Counted from the first letter of the stretch, positions 23,546 to 36,160 are shown. The stretch: DNA of 64,000 nt from Nelumbo lutea (GCA_022828595.1 JAKGHH010000003.1:60687759-60751758); one strand, 5' to 3'. Notes: generated by a model from the letters alone, not told the origin. Numbers and translations: made by a program.

Positions 23546-25817
23546 CTAGTTGAGCCTGTGCGATGCAGGATTTTATAAAGAAAAATCGAGGAAGGAGCTA
23601 TGATATTTTCAATTAAATAGTGTTCATTTAAGTCAAATTCAAGCATTATTTTTTCTTTATTTTTTTTTGGGGGGTGGTATGTGTAATTTATTTAATTACA
23701 GTTCAAGTTGTATTTTAGTGAGAGTGGCTAGTTTCCTATGCTCTAGAAATTTGTATATTTTTTGTATCTTAATGCTATTTTTATTAATTTTTAAATTTTA
23801 TTGGTCTATAGTTATTTTTAGGTAAAATTATAAAAAACCTCATATTATAGCAATTCTATAATTAAATGCTCAAACCATCCTTGTGTTTTGACCCCCATAG
23901 CTTTGAAAAAAATGCAAATATCTCATTTCCATTAGCTTTTTAGTAACAAAGATATTGAAGTTACAAAAATACCCTTATCATAGTTAAGGCGTTATATGCA
24001 CAATTGATTTTTCGTAACAAAGATATTGAAGTTACAAAAATACCCTTATCATTAGCTCACTAATTTATTTTTTGTAACAACTTTCAAGGAGTATATCTCT
24101 CTACTCTTCTTGGACCGAGAAAGCTAAAAAGGCTGAAGTGAAGTAAAAGGAAGCAAATATTTTTCCAAGGTATTTGAGTAAATTTACATATAAATGAAGT
24201 TGGTTAAGGGTAAATTTGATATTTAAAAAATTAATGCATTACATTAACAATTTCTGTTTTGAATGCTAACTGAAGAAAGGTAGTTGCACCTTTTTTTTTT
24301 CAAAACAATATGGAGTGTTTTTCTTAAGGTCAAAACACTAGGGAGGTTCATAGGACTGTTAAATTAATTAAACTACATTTAAGGTTAATAAATTTTTATT
24401 AATCCTTATTAAATTTAATTAATTATATTATTAATTTTTTTTAATTTTTGATGAAATTTAAGTTGGTTAGTAAAACTAATTATAAAACTAATAATTGTTA
24501 GATAATTTTGTATTAGTTTTATATTAACTTTAAATGGATATTAGTTTTTAATTTATCTCATTACTTTTTAAAATTTATTTAATTCTATTATATTAATAAA
24601 ATTATTATTATTTTATTTAATTAATTTAATAACTTATTTTTTAATATGGTTAATTAATTTTTATTATTTTTAAATGTAATATAAATGGATTATAATTTTT
24701 ATGATTTTTTGTTCAATGTTTTCAACTCATCGTCCACTCAAATGGTTAAACCATTTGAACCATCACGTGACGCTATTTCTAATTCTGAGTTTCCTAAAAC
24801 CTACTATTTGGTTACAGTCCGTTCAATTTAGGTGGTTGAACCATTGACCTTTTTGACTTAGTTAGTGGGGCACAAGTTAAAATATACCATGTGTTGAAAA
24901 CTTCTAGAGGACTTCACTTTGTGATCTTTGCAACCCCTTTATACAAAAGAAAAACTCATTTTGTGACCTCAAATTTCAAAATTTAGCTTTTTTGTTTATA
25001 AAAATTTAAAAACTAAAATAAAAAATTCCAAATTATACCCAACATAATATATATATAAAATGTAGTTTGTATATATCATATTATACATATATAGGTGGAT
25101 GATGTGTCATCGTTTGACTTATCCAACCTAGACGATCGAACCATTGACCCATGACCTAGAGGCAAAAACTATTCAATCTCCAATTCGGTTTTTAAAACAT
25201 TGGTTTTATCTATTGAGTATAGTAAATAATGTTTATCCTAAAATGCAAATTATTTGATTAATTAACTTAAGAATTAATTATCTTTTAAATGAAAGTAGAT
25301 TATTTAGCCTAGTAATATATCCAATGTTCAAAATTTCGATACAATATACCTCGTATCGGGCATATTGTATCATATCTTTTGGGTCACGATATGCCTATTT
25401 ACAGGTATTTCGGGACCCCACTATGTTTTAATGAAAAATACATGCGTTTAACTCCCCAAAAACCAATTTTTGGAAAAAGAACATAAAAAACTGTTTCCGC
25501 ATGTATCAAAGTACCAATACACCTCTGCTGATACACAAAGGCGTATTGATACATTGAACCATCAATATATCATTGAATATCTCCATTTCAATATAATTAT
25601 TTTTTATTAAAAATTATAAATTAATATATATATAATTATAGTTATATTGAAATGGATATGGATATAAAGAAAGTTGATGAAGTTTTTAAGCTATTTTTAA
25701 TGGAATATTGGAGATGAGAGAGAATTAGTGGCATGAATTATTGAAGGAGAAAGTTATGGTACAATTAATGTGAAGAGATAATAAGAAAGAAGAGAGAGAG
25801 AGAGAGGGAGAGAGAGA
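23546..25817 (-). mobile_element. Non-autonomous Helitron
   Basis: On the minus strand the 3' terminus is textbook: a hairpin-forming CCTGCATCGCACAGG (plus-strand 23555-23569), a few bases, then CTAG followed by T. The proposed 5' terminus is TCTCTCTCCC preceded by A (plus-strand GA at 25816-25817 followed by T), which gives insertion between A and T. The interior is AT-rich with fold-back pieces and no Rep/helicase ORF, so it would depend on an autonomous relative. The 3' end is firm; the 5' end is inferred from the TC start and CT-rich lead. Confidence 0.65.
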
Positions 25818-25943
25818 TTTAATGATGAATTAATGAGAGTAGATAAAAGTCTTAAAGCTGATTGGCAAGTTATTTATTCAATTTTAAAATTAAAAAAAAT
25901 TGAAAAACAGGTTTCACAATTTAAATGGGATGGATTAATTATA

Positions 25944-26045
25944 GGGAAAATTACAGATTAGTACCCTATACTTTGGGCCTAGTCTCACTTTGGTCCTTAA
26001 ACTTCAAAATATGCCAACCTAGTACCAAGTCTCAACTTAAAATTT
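25944..26045 (+). repeat. Single terminal repeat of the 60.8-kb MULE-like family
   Basis: GGGAAAATTACAGATTAGTA, CCCTATACTTTGGGCCTAG and TTTGGTCCTTAAACTTCAAA match the arm of the palindromic element at 60813-61357. Only one arm was found here; the other is lost or replaced by the Gypsy sequence that follows. Confidence 0.65.
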
Positions 26046-26049
26046 TGCT

Positions 26050-27125
26050 AATTAAAGGAAGTGATTTAATCACTTGATTTCCAAGTGCAGTAGTCCTATA
26101 CAAGATATCAAATTGGAAAAGAAATCACAAACTGAAATCTGTCACCGGATGACAAATTGGCAAAATTTTAAGTTGGATTCATTGGATCCCATTTAAAAGG
26201 CAATTGAAAGGCTTAATTGATCTAACAAAGAAAGAGATCGTGGTTGGTCAATGGATTGAAAGCTGCATGGGCCCTACCCCTTTGCCAAATGTCACTTGGC
26301 TCTAAGTAATTAGAAGGCAAATCCAATCCATTCCCCTAATAAATGGGGATCACAAATTGATCACCGAATCATCAAGATTGGTGGGTCCCATGTCAATCAA
26401 CCTCAAATTATGGGGTCCCATGTCAATCAACATTAAATTATGTCCAAATAAAATAAATGACAAGTAAGGAAATTCAAATTAATTTGAATTATTGGACGGA
26501 TTCACTTAACACTATAGATCAAAGAGTAGAAGGAGAAGTCCCTCCTTCGGCTCTCTTCCTTTGAGCTCTCCCCCCTTTGAGCTCCCATTTGGCTTCTCCT
26601 TCAAGCCTCATTAGAAGCATTTCTTTCAAGAAGAAGAAGAAGAAGAAGAGGGCTTCATTGGATGAGCTATTCTCATTCCAAGTTGCAGCTTTCATCTTGA
26701 AAGACGCCTATAGTTAAGTTACTACAACTTTCAACTCAAGAATTCAAGTCATCAAGTTATTGATACAAGAAAGCTTTAATCTAATCACCACAACCGAAGG
26801 ATCTCCCACAGCTAAAGGTTGGTGTTGCGGTTCACGCTCAAATCAATAATTGATTGTGAACAAAAGCTTTGTTCACATACAATTGATCATTGCAAGTCCT
26901 TTCTACAATTACAAGTTGTTAAGTTTTTCAGATTGTGTCTGTAACAAGCTATAAATATAAGTTTGGGTCGTGTTTGTGATAAGAGAATCAAAGGTTATTC
27001 TTTGCAAAAAAAAAACAGAGTTTTTATCCCACTTACATTTTTGTAAAAAAAAGTTAATTAAATTTCTTTGGATTTGTTCGCTTTTTTTTTTGTGCTCCAA
27101 ATTTAGCACCAAATTTGTGTAGACA
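26050..27125 (+). repeat. Probable 5' LTR region of a Ty3/Gypsy element
   Basis: Ends ..TTTGTGTAGACA at 27125, followed by TTCTGGCATGCTCGGTGGGA, which resembles the primer-binding region of plant Gypsy elements. Upstream lies a CT-rich segment with (AAG)n near 26630-26650, as in an LTR. The left boundary was not found and no match to the 3' LTR start was seen, so this is tentative. Confidence 0.4.
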
Positions 27126-27978
27126 AATTTCTGGCATGCTCGGTGGGACCTCTCTTTCCTCTCATCTCACAAATCAATACATCAAGTTTGTTTTTAACAA
27201 ATGGTTTGGACACATGGCTCTAAAGAAAACCATTTAAAGTATCATTGGGAACAAGAAAAGTGTCAAATATAGCTCAAGCTTGTCCGAATCAAATGCATTT
27301 TTAGCCTCCAACTATGAGAGGCCAACCACCCGCCTCATGACGAGGTCTAGGAATTCACAACTAGTTGCACCTCTCACCTTCTATGGAACTCAAGGGGTCC
27401 CTTCAAAAGTCCTAAATGCCAAAAATGGACTTCAAGGTTGCCTATGGCAAAGGACGCTAATACGAAGGGGTATCCCTGACAAAAGAGTTCGTCTCAATAA
27501 CTCCACTTGAGCATCCAAGTGGACAAATACCCGTATCGAACATGAAATCTAGTACCGGCTCAAGGTCTGACTCTCATCCCAACTCCCCTAAAACTGGAGG
27601 GTCCAATTACATAAGACACACTCCTACACTTTGGTAGCACCCATTATGATGGCGGGAGCTACTACAATTGAAGAACAACTTGCTAAGATGATTGCAACCA
27701 TCGCTAAGTTAATAAAGGCGATGGAAGAGAAGGGCCTTCAAATTGCTTCTCTAATGAACTGAATGGAATAAATGCAAACAACGACATCCATATAGGGGCC
27801 TTCACACCCACTAGGGTTCACCCCGCAAGTAAACCCTCCCTGAGAGGAGTTGGTAGAATGTACTGACATATAGGATGCCCAACATGCTTTGGTCGCCTCC
27901 CTCTCAATACAACAAGTTCAAAAACATGATAGTTGACACAATACATGCTCAGTATGGGGGTGTCCATAGTCATTCTCG

Positions 27979-28992
27979 ATGTGCACCAAGCCATACACTG
28001 AGTGCATTGATCATATGCCTATGCCGTTAAGGTACCAACCCCCAAAGTTTCAACTATTTGATGGGAAAGGTAACCCAAGGCAACATATTGCGCAGTTCAT
28101 GGAGACGTGCAACAATGTCGGGACCTCTGGTGATTTGATGGTAAAGCAATTTGTACGACCTCTATGAGGAAATTCTTTTGACTGCTACATTGACCTTTTT
28201 TCTAGATCAATCGATAGTTGGGATCAATTAAAAAGAGAGTTATTGGATCGCTTCTATAGTACTCGACATATTGTAAGCATGTATGAACTCACCACCACAA
28301 AACAAAGGAAATATAAACCAATCGTTGACTATATCGACAAGTAGAGAAACCTCTACCTTAATTGTCGAGACAAGCTCTTAGAAGCTTCTGCTATTGATAC
28401 TTGTATTCAAGAAATGCATTGGAGTTTGCATTACATCCTTAAGAGAATAAAACCATGAACATTTGAGAAATTGGCCACCCGCGCCCATAACATGGAACTT
28501 AGCTTGGATACCTTCGGAAGAAAAGAAATATGGTGAAAATGAGATGAAATTATCTAGGTTGATGCAAATTCTAGCAATCTCAATAGCCCCTCTCAAGGTT
28601 ATCGGGAAGAAAAAAGGCAAGAAATAAATAAAATCAAATATTCAACAAGAGAAAGAAAATCCAAAACTCACTCTTAAGGAATTGGAACGAAGATGTATCC
28701 ATTTCCTAACTCTAATGTCCCAGAAATGTTGGATGACCTTCTAACTGAAAAGCTTATAGAGCTTCCTGATAGTAAATGCCTAGACCCAGAAGAGGAAGGG
28801 AAAATTGATCATCCAAAGTTTTGTTGTTACCATCAGGTAATTAGCCACCTAGTTGAGATATATTTTGTCTTCAAAGACAAGATAATGCAATCAACCGAGT
28901 TAGGAGTGATCGAACTAGATCCAAGTGAGGACATAGCGACCATCAACATGACAACCGCTACATTTGAATTTTTTGAACATGAAGTTCTCTAA
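27979..28992 (+). pseudogene. Ty3/Gypsy gag, broken
   Basis: The first part reads MPLRYQPPKFQLFDGKGNP, then HIAQFMETCNN, and after a stop near 28167 SIDSWDQLKRELLDRFYSTR and VSMYELTTTKQR. This is the retrotransposon gag domain pattern (F.G.G.P..H...F...C; W..L...F..RF). A further open part at 28693-28992 reads MLDDLLTEKLIELPDSK and KFCCYHQVISHLVEIYFVFK, the downstream Gypsy gag region. There the usual CKYHR..SHP..KC zinc-like motif is partly lost. Several stops show that it is inactive. Confidence 0.85.
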
Positions 28993-29459
28993 TGCCCTCA
29001 TTGTCCTGTCATCTATGAACTTATACCGGGGGCATCACTAAATAAAACACAAATCCCTAATGACCATTCTACTTGTTGCCATACACTAGGGGCAGTACTA
29101 AATCGAGCATAAGCATAGGCCTTAAGTCCCAAGGAAATTCCTTCACTTTAGTCCACTGTGTCATCCTCAAAAGATGACTAGGCTATCATTACATGCAAGG
29201 AGAGTCATGCGACACACCAATCCACTCTACCTTGTGGACAATCAAAGAAAATTAAAATGAAGGTTTGGTCACAAAAACCCCTTGAAAGTAAGAAAAGACA
29301 AAGCAATAACACTGCTACCCAATCATTGCTAGTGTTAACTAATGAAGTTTTGAAACAAGTCCCTCGGCTTCTAATTACTCTACGAGAGTACATACAAAAG
29401 GAATTATTTTCTAAAGGATGTGCAGTTGTGCATACAATCACATGTTACACGAAAAGAAA

Positions 29460-30480
29460 ATGAGTCAAAGTTTGCTCTCAGATACGGGCCTAAACTATCT
29501 ATTAGAAAAAAAAAAACTCACTCAATACACTCCTACATATGAGACTAAACTATCTATGCTCCCAAATACGAGCTTAAATTATCTATTAAAAAAATCACTC
29601 AATTCGCTCATAGATATGAGCCTAAACTATCTATGCTCCCATATACGAACTTAAACTATCTATTAAAAAATCACTTAATTCACTCCTGGATATGAGCCTA
29701 AACTATTTATGCTCCCAGATACGAGTGTAAACTATCTACAAGACTCCTGAGTATGAATATAAACTATTCAACTTCTAAAGTAACTCAAAATGTGCTTTTG
29801 GATACAAGCATAAATTGTCTACAAGACTCCAAAATAACTCAAAATGTACTCCTGAATATGAGCATAAACTGTCTATAGAACTCCAAGAGCATGAGTATAA
29901 ACTATTCAACTTCCAAAATAACTCAAAGTTTGCTCTTAGATACGAGTATAAACTGTCTACAAGACGCCTGAGTATGAGTATAAACTATTTAATTTCCAAA
30001 ATAATTCAAAGTTTGCTCCCAGACATGAGAATAAAGTTGTCTACAAGACTCTTGAGTATAATTATAAACTATTCAACTTCCAAAATAACTCAAAGTTTGC
30101 TCTTGGATATGAGTATAAACTATCTACAAGACTTCTGCATACGAGTATAAACTATTCAACTTTCAAAGTAACTCAAAGTTTGCTCTCAAATACGAGCATA
30201 AACCATTTGCAAGACTCCTAAGTATGAGTATAAACTATTCAACTTTTAAAGTAACTCAAATGTGCTCCTAAATATGAGCATAAACTGTTTGCAAAACTCT
30301 AAGAATATGGGTATAAACTAATTGTCATTTTAAAACCACTCAAAATTTGTTGCAAAACTCCCGAATATGAGTATAAACTGTTTAACCTAATAATCAACTC
30401 AAAATGTGCTTCTGGATACGAGCCTAAACTATCCACTAAACACTTTTATATAAGAGCCTAAACTGTCTGCAAAGCCCTAA
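29460..30480 (+). repeat. Minisatellite inside the Gypsy interior, units about 76-86 bp
   Basis: GAGTATAAACTATTCAACTT, then CCAAAATAACTCAAAGTTTG and CTC..GATACGAG recur about every 83-86 bases from 29740 on. A shorter related unit (GAGCCTAAACTATCTAT..AAAAAATCACTCAATTC, about 76 bp) fills 29460-29740. Units differ at many sites. Short open frames across it are by-products. Confidence 0.8.
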
Positions 30481-30763
30481 ATCACAAATACAAATCACTT
30501 TGTGAACTACATTATGACTTGATCCCTCTAAGGGTACGTAGGCAACCTATAAAGGTGTAGTCACAAAATAAATTATTTATCTAACTCCTGCCTTGCATGG
30601 GTAAAAACTGTGAACTACCAAAACAAGAAAAAAAAATCCTACTCTTGACCTAGAGTATGAACTACTGATGGCACAAGAAAAGAGAAAATTCTCTACTCCT
30701 AGCCCGCAAGAGTATAAACTTTACAAGTCAGTGGTTGCATTGTCAATTACAATAACAACCACC

Positions 30764-31015
30764 AACTTGGGGGGCATTTGTTGGAATATATTTTTTTTGG
30801 CCCAAGAAATCAAGTAGGTCCCAATATGAAGTGAAACATAAAAAAAGCACCAACACAAGGTGTATCGGCCCGTGTCGATATTTAGAACCTTGAAGCAATT
30901 CATTAAGCTAAATGCAAATAGCATTTTTAACTAACATTATGTAAAAATTTTTAAAGCACAAAGCCCAAAAATTTAAACCAAAGAAATTCAATAAGCAAAA
31001 AGACAAACATTGTTT
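30764..31015 (+). repeat. Gypsy polypurine tract and start of 3' LTR
   Basis: ACTTGGGGGGCATT ends at 30778 and TGTTGGAATATATTTT follows, the usual order of polypurine tract and LTR start. The LTR end was not found; sequence turns into AT-rich DNA by about 31020. Confidence 0.55.
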
Positions 31016-31740
31016 TTGCTGATTTTTGTTAACATTATTTATTAAGTATTTAATTGTTAACAACATTTATCAATCATAGTAAGTAATTATAATATTTTAT
31101 TAAATAATCAGTAATGATAGTTTTAATAATAATATTTAGTTATTTTTAATATAACAATAATTATTAAATTTATGAATAGGATTTATTAACAATATTCATT
31201 AAATTAATAATTACCATAATTAAATTAAATTAATAGTATTTATCAATAATAGTCAGTAATTATAATATTTTATTAAATAATCAATAACAATACTTTTAAT
31301 AACATTTTTAATTATTTTTAATAAAAAAATAATTACTAATTTTATTAACAATATTTATTAGTAACAATATTTATAATTTTAATTTAAAGTAAAAATAAAG
31401 TAAATATCTATTTATTAACAATATTTATAATAACAATAATTATTAATTATAATCACTAATTATATATTTATTAAATTATTATAATAATCAATAAATATTA
31501 AAATCGATTTACTAAATTTATTAATAGTATTTATAATTTTAATTTAAAGCAAAATTAAAGTAAATATCTATTTATTAACAATATTTATAATAACAGTAAT
31601 TATTAATTATAATCACTAATTATATATTTATTAAATTGCTGTAATAATCAGTAATTATTAAAATTGGGTTAAAATAAATAGATAACAGTATTATAATCAA
31701 TAATGGGAGTAATAGATAATAGTATTACTGCCATTTGGCA
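31016..31740. repeat. Very AT-rich block with a 160-bp tandem duplication
   Basis: From AATTTAAAGTAAAAATAAAG (31381) the sequence is repeated from 31541, offset 160, with few differences. The rest is made of AATATTTATTA/ATAATTA words. No coding potential. Confidence 0.75.
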
Positions 31741-32039
31741 AAAAGGGAAGACCGCTCATTTCGCATTAATATATATACTAGCGGAGGGGCCCCTACGAGA
31801 ATTGTAACATTGCTATTTGTTACATTAAAACAGACAATGGTTTCTTAATAAGAAACTTGCAATTATAAGTGTTCAACTCTTGAAACTTACATAAAGACTT
31901 AAAAGAGATCATCATGTGCTCATTTTTTAAATATTGCTTCAGTAAAGCATCTCATATAAAAGAACATGATCATACAATGATAGTTTTGATTTCTACTTCA
32001 TAGTTGTCCTTTGCTTCACATCGAGAACTCCTAGTTGAC
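31741..32039. other. Spacer without recognised feature
   Basis: One short GC-richer stretch, GCGGAGGGGCCCCTACGAG near 31780. No gene or repeat family recognised. Confidence 0.4.
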
Positions 32040-34035
32040 TCAGACGGTAGGACTATTTGGCTTGGGAACCGTCTAGGCAACCGGTTCCATTTTACCCCAA
32101 ACCTGGTCCCTGGCCAAAAATCATTGAATCAGTCAATGACCCATTGACCTGGGCCATTGAATCGTCGACCCATTGACCCGTTTAACAGGTTTTGGCCATT
32201 TTTTATTTTTAATTACTTTTTATTTTTTAACTTTTGTTGTTAGAACGGGGCATCCGTTCGAACCGAACGGTCGAACCATTAACCTGAAAATCGATGGCCA
32301 AAACGGTTCCATTTCAAGGTCATTTTTTCTAGATGTCAATAAGTAAACATTGCAAGGGATTCCAAAACCTTGAAGGATAAATCCAAAGTGACCTTAAACA
32401 TAGAAAAAAATTGGCGGTAAATCCACCAAACTCGAAAAACCAAGGAGAAAAATCAGAAAATCGAGTCCAAAGTTCCACTTTAAGATGGAGTTAAACATAC
32501 ATGCAACCAAAGAAAGAGACGAAGCAGATCGTCTTGTAAGAAAATAAAAAAAAATTGCACAAGAAAACCCAAAGAAAAAACAAAAGGGAAGAAATAAAAT
32601 GGTGGTAAACCCTAGACTGTTTTGGAGGATCTTGAAGAAGAAGTCAACACAAAAAAAAAAAAAAAGCAAAAAATAGAAAAAAATGAACATATTGTACATG
32701 CTCAAATAAAACCCATAGTAGAAGAAACCTTTGAATAGTGAAAATCCAAAAGCATGAAAAACCATGGCTTTTGAACCGCCATTGACTCGGATGGACAAAC
32801 ATTTCGGCTCGGGTACTGTCTAGGCAACTGGTTCCATTTTATCCCAATCCCGATCCCTGTCAAAAAATTGTTGAATTGGTCAATGACCCATTGACCTAGG
32901 TGGTCGAATTGTTGACTCGTTGACCCGTTCAATGGTTTTTGGCTGTTTTTTAATTTTTGTTGTCAAAACGAGCCGTTCATTCGAACCGTCGACCCAAAAG
33001 CTGATGGCTGGAATGGTTCTATTTTTGGGTCGTATGAGTCACATGCTCGAATGACATAACACACATGATATTGCTTAATGGACCTCACACCCTCAATTTT
33101 TTGCCTATAATTTTTGTTGTCAAAACGGGCCGTTTATTCGAACTGGATGGTCGAATCACAATTTTTTATTTTTTTAATGGGGAACCGTCCAGGCAACTAG
33201 TTCTGTTTTATCCCAATCCCAGTCCCTGGCCAAAAACCATTGAATCAGTCAACAACCCATTTACTCGAGCAGTCGAACCGTCGACCCGTTCAATGGTTTT
33301 TTTTGCTGTTTTTTAATTTTTTAATTTTTGTTGTTAGAACAGACCGTCCATTCGAACTAGGCAGTTGAACCGTCGACCCAAAAACTAGTGGCCGGAATGG
33401 TTCCGTTTTCAAGTCGTATGAGTCACACGCTTGAATGACATAACACGTATGATACTGCTTAATGGACCTCACACACTCAATTTTTTGCTTGTCATTTTTG
33501 TTATCATAATGGGCCATCTGTTCAAATTGGATGGTTGAACTGTTGACTTGAAAATCAGTGGCTAGAACGGTTTTGTAATTTTTTGGTTGTAATTTTTGTT
33601 GTTAGAATAGGCTGTCTGTTCAAACCGGACAGTCCAACTATCGTTGACATGTTCAATGGTTTTTGGTCTTTTTTTTTTTAAATTTTTTTTAATTTTTGTT
33701 ATCAGAACTGGCCGTCCGTTTGAACTACGGTCAAACCGTCAACCCGAAAACCGATGGCCAGAATGGTTTTGTTTTTGGGTCATATGTCACACGCTCGAAT
33801 GACATAACACGTATGATACTGATTAATAGACCTTACACACTCAATTTTTTGCCTATAATTTTTGTTGTCAGAACGAGCCGTCCATTCAAACCAGATGGTC
33901 AAACCATCGATCCAAAAACTGGTGGCCAGAATGATTCTATAATTTTTTTGCTTGTAATTTTTGTTGTTAGAACGAATCGCCTATTCGAACCGAATGGTCA
34001 AACCATCGAATCGTCGACCCGAAAAATCGGGTGAT
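32040..34035. repeat. Tandem/nested copies of a GAACCGTCGACCC fold-back family
   Basis: Units share GGAACCGTCTAGGCAACCGG, CCATTGACCCGTTCAATGG, TTTTTGTTGTCAGAACG.GCCGTCC and TCGAATGACATAACACGTAT. The last anchor occurs near 33050, 33435 and 33800, so the period is about 370-390 bp. A first unit at 32040-32330 is separated by an unrelated AT-rich insert (32331-32790). All frames are broken; the 134-residue minus-strand open stretch at 32394-32798 is low complexity. Related to 21095-21345 and 42785-43065. Confidence 0.75.
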
Positions 34036-34254
34036 TGATAAAATATATAGGATTCCTTATATTTGTTTTGTGTAATTTTAAAAATTTCAATAGAGAATCT
34101 TATATATAAAAAGATATAAATTAAAGAGGCATGGATTTTTGGCTCTTATAGTGAAGAGTGGTTAGTGTGTAAATTTGAAGGAAATTGTTGAGGTGGGTTG
34201 ATTTTGTTTATTGCTACCAAGTAATTTGATAAATTAAATAAAGTTTTCTTGTTA

Positions 34255-34555
34255 GATGGTTTGCGAAGAAGACATACAAGACAGACCCATAAGGCTCGGT
34301 GTCAAGCACTTGGCACAGTCGGGCTTCGCCCACAGGCTGTTGGCGACCATGCCCTTGGTGAAACCAGATGAGAAGATTGGTCCTATAGCAAAGAATGGCT
34401 TCTTCAGCTGCAGAGTCAAGATTGTCTCTAGTTCAAGTGTTGCATGTCACAAAATCAACTCCCTTGTCATCAAACAGGTCAATTTCATGGAGAACACATT
34501 CCAATGTTTATTGTTCGACTTGATGCCGATAGATAGAAAAGAAAGAAGAGAATGA
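34255..34555 (+). CDS. Unidentified 99-codon open stretch, possible exon or captured gene piece
   Basis: The frame MVCEEDIQDRPIRLGVKHL..FAHRLLATMPLVKPDEKIG runs to a stop at 34555. Base use is clearly more balanced than in the AT-rich flanks. It follows TTTTCTTGTTAG, a plausible splice acceptor, and contains AAACAG|GTCAAT near 34475, a plausible donor, so only the first 73 codons may be exon. I do not recognise a domain in any of the six frames. It could be a remnant of a host gene moved by a transposon; no other exon was found nearby. Confidence 0.3.
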
Positions 34556-34559
34556 ATAA

Positions 34560-35529
34560 TGTTTTATTTTGAAAGATAATTTTAACATTTTAAAAAGTTT
34601 TCATTCACACATGATGTACCGACGACTGATTAACAGTATGCCCTAAATTGGTACATTTTGAAAATTTAGACGCTGAATTAGTATGTTTCAAATTTTAGAG
34701 GTGAAAGTGATACTAAATCTAAGTACAAGATACGCAATTTTCCCATTGGCAAAACTGTGATCCTATTGGGATTCCTGTTTAAATCCGGTCCAGGCCTTGC
34801 AACGTTGCCATAAAGGCCCATAAACAAGTACCGATAGGCAGGTGAGTTTTCACCATATTACAAATTTACAATAAATACAAGGTGGAGTCCATGAAAAGAC
34901 ATGCGAAATTTTGTGGGCCACACTTGGTACGTTTCATGCAGTTGAGCTGCTTGCTATAATTATAATTATTCTTCAGAGTAATATTTTAATGCAAAAAATG
35001 AAATATATCTCCTAAACAAACACTCCAATCCAATAGCAAGACAGACCGGCCTGGCCGGAGGACCCGGACCAGCCAGCAGACCGGTCCAGGCTAGCCTCGG
35101 GATACCAAAACTATGCTTGGTGTTTTCTTGCAAAATGCAAAATGAGAAGGCCCATCTGTTGACCCAATGGGCATCTGAGTCCGTTTCTGAATTTGTGCAG
35201 CGTTTGGGAGACAAGACACAGTCACCATTCACAAACTCACCGCCCCTAGCAGTGTACCTTCTCTTCTTTCATCATATTCAGACCGTCGGATGGCTTTCAG
35301 AATTCAGACATAACCAACGGTCTGGCCCACCAACTTGTGGGCCCCCATCTGGACTTTCTCTGTCTCTCACCCTCACCACGTTGAACCATATTGCATCCTT
35401 CGTGTGTTTCTGAAAAACACGTGCACGGTTCGAATGGTGGGGCCATAACAGATCTTGGTGATCCTTGAAGGCTTGAACCACAGTTGATTTTCATCTCTTC
35501 TTTATTTTGATTTTTGAAAATAGTAGGCT
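34560..35529. other. Intergenic; no gene supported
   Basis: 34785-34860 repeats, in diverged form, the segment at 23466-23530 (TTGCAACGTTGCCATAAAGG / ACAAGTACCGATAGG). A GC-rich stretch at 35043-35100 has GACCGGCCTGGCCGGAGGAC words. Open stretches here lack any domain. Confidence 0.45.
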
Positions 35530-35905
35530 TGGTAAGGGTGCTCACAGCTCACCGTTCGGTGTTTTTCAAACCGAACCGGTGTCATCGATTTTTTAAAAAT
35601 TGTGAATCGAAATCAAAGTATCAAATCGAAGTCAATCAATAAATCGTTGGTTGGTTTGGTTTTTAATTGGTTCGGTTTAGCGATTCGTTTTTTTTTTAAT
35701 TTTTAATATATATTATAAACAAATATATAAATATATAATAAAAATACTGGTAGTTTTGATTAATTGCCAACATTTTCGATTTTCAAAAATAGCAAACCAA
35801 AATCAAACCTCTCCGGTTTGTCCAACCAGAATGTTTGGTTCAAGTTTATTGATTCGGTTTGTTTTCTAAAGTTTTTTTTTTTTTTCCGTTTTTGATGATC
35901 ACCCC
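35530..35905. repeat. MITE-like element with CGGTTCGGTTT words
   Basis: Left GGGTGCTCACAGCTCACCG, then CAAACCGAACCGGTG; right GATTCGGTTTGTTTTC and GATGATCACCCC. GGGTG.TCA at the left pairs with TGATCACCCC at the right. The interior is AT-rich and non-coding. Confidence 0.6.
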
Positions 35906-35944
35906 AACCCCAGCCCGGTGGATCACTAGATTTCTATTAAAATA

Positions 35945-36160
35945 ATATAAATTCAACCGTTTTATATTCGAATTGGGATATGCTTCTCACACCGACCTCA
36001 CAGCCACGTTCTACCGAGTATTGGGAGCATCCGAACATCTCACATAAATAACAACATTCAAGTACGATAGATGATCCCGATGTGCGGCGGATACGTGCTT
36101 TTAAGGTGGGTGTCAGGAGCGCTCTGAGGGGCAGATCCGGATTCTTAATATTCATATAAT
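35945..36160. repeat. Fold-back element related to 42312-42490
   Basis: Left TTCGAATTGGGATATGCTTC plus TCACACCGACCTCACAGCC; right GAGGGGCAGATCCGGATTCT. The left part matches TTCTCACACCGTCCTCACAA of the 42.3-kb element. Non-coding; lies about 330 bp upstream of the TMKL1-like start codon. Confidence 0.5.

Larger units (their letters stand above)
27126..30778 (+). mobile_element. Ty3/Gypsy retrotransposon interior, gag only
   Basis: Holds the primer-binding-like region after 27125, a broken gag (27979-28992), a minisatellite (29460-30480), and a polypurine tract ACTTGGGGGGCATT just before TGTTGGAATATA at 30779. No protease, reverse transcriptase or integrase was recognised in 3.6 kb. It is therefore a non-autonomous derivative or a heavily deleted copy. 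Confidence 0.75.

Noticed and set aside
29815..30150. 111-codon open stretch in the Gypsy minisatellite
   Set aside because: Encodes only the tandem unit; other units are interrupted by stops.
32394..32798. 134-codon Phe-rich minus-strand open stretch as a membrane protein
   Set aside because: Complement of A-rich sequence between repeat units; no motif.
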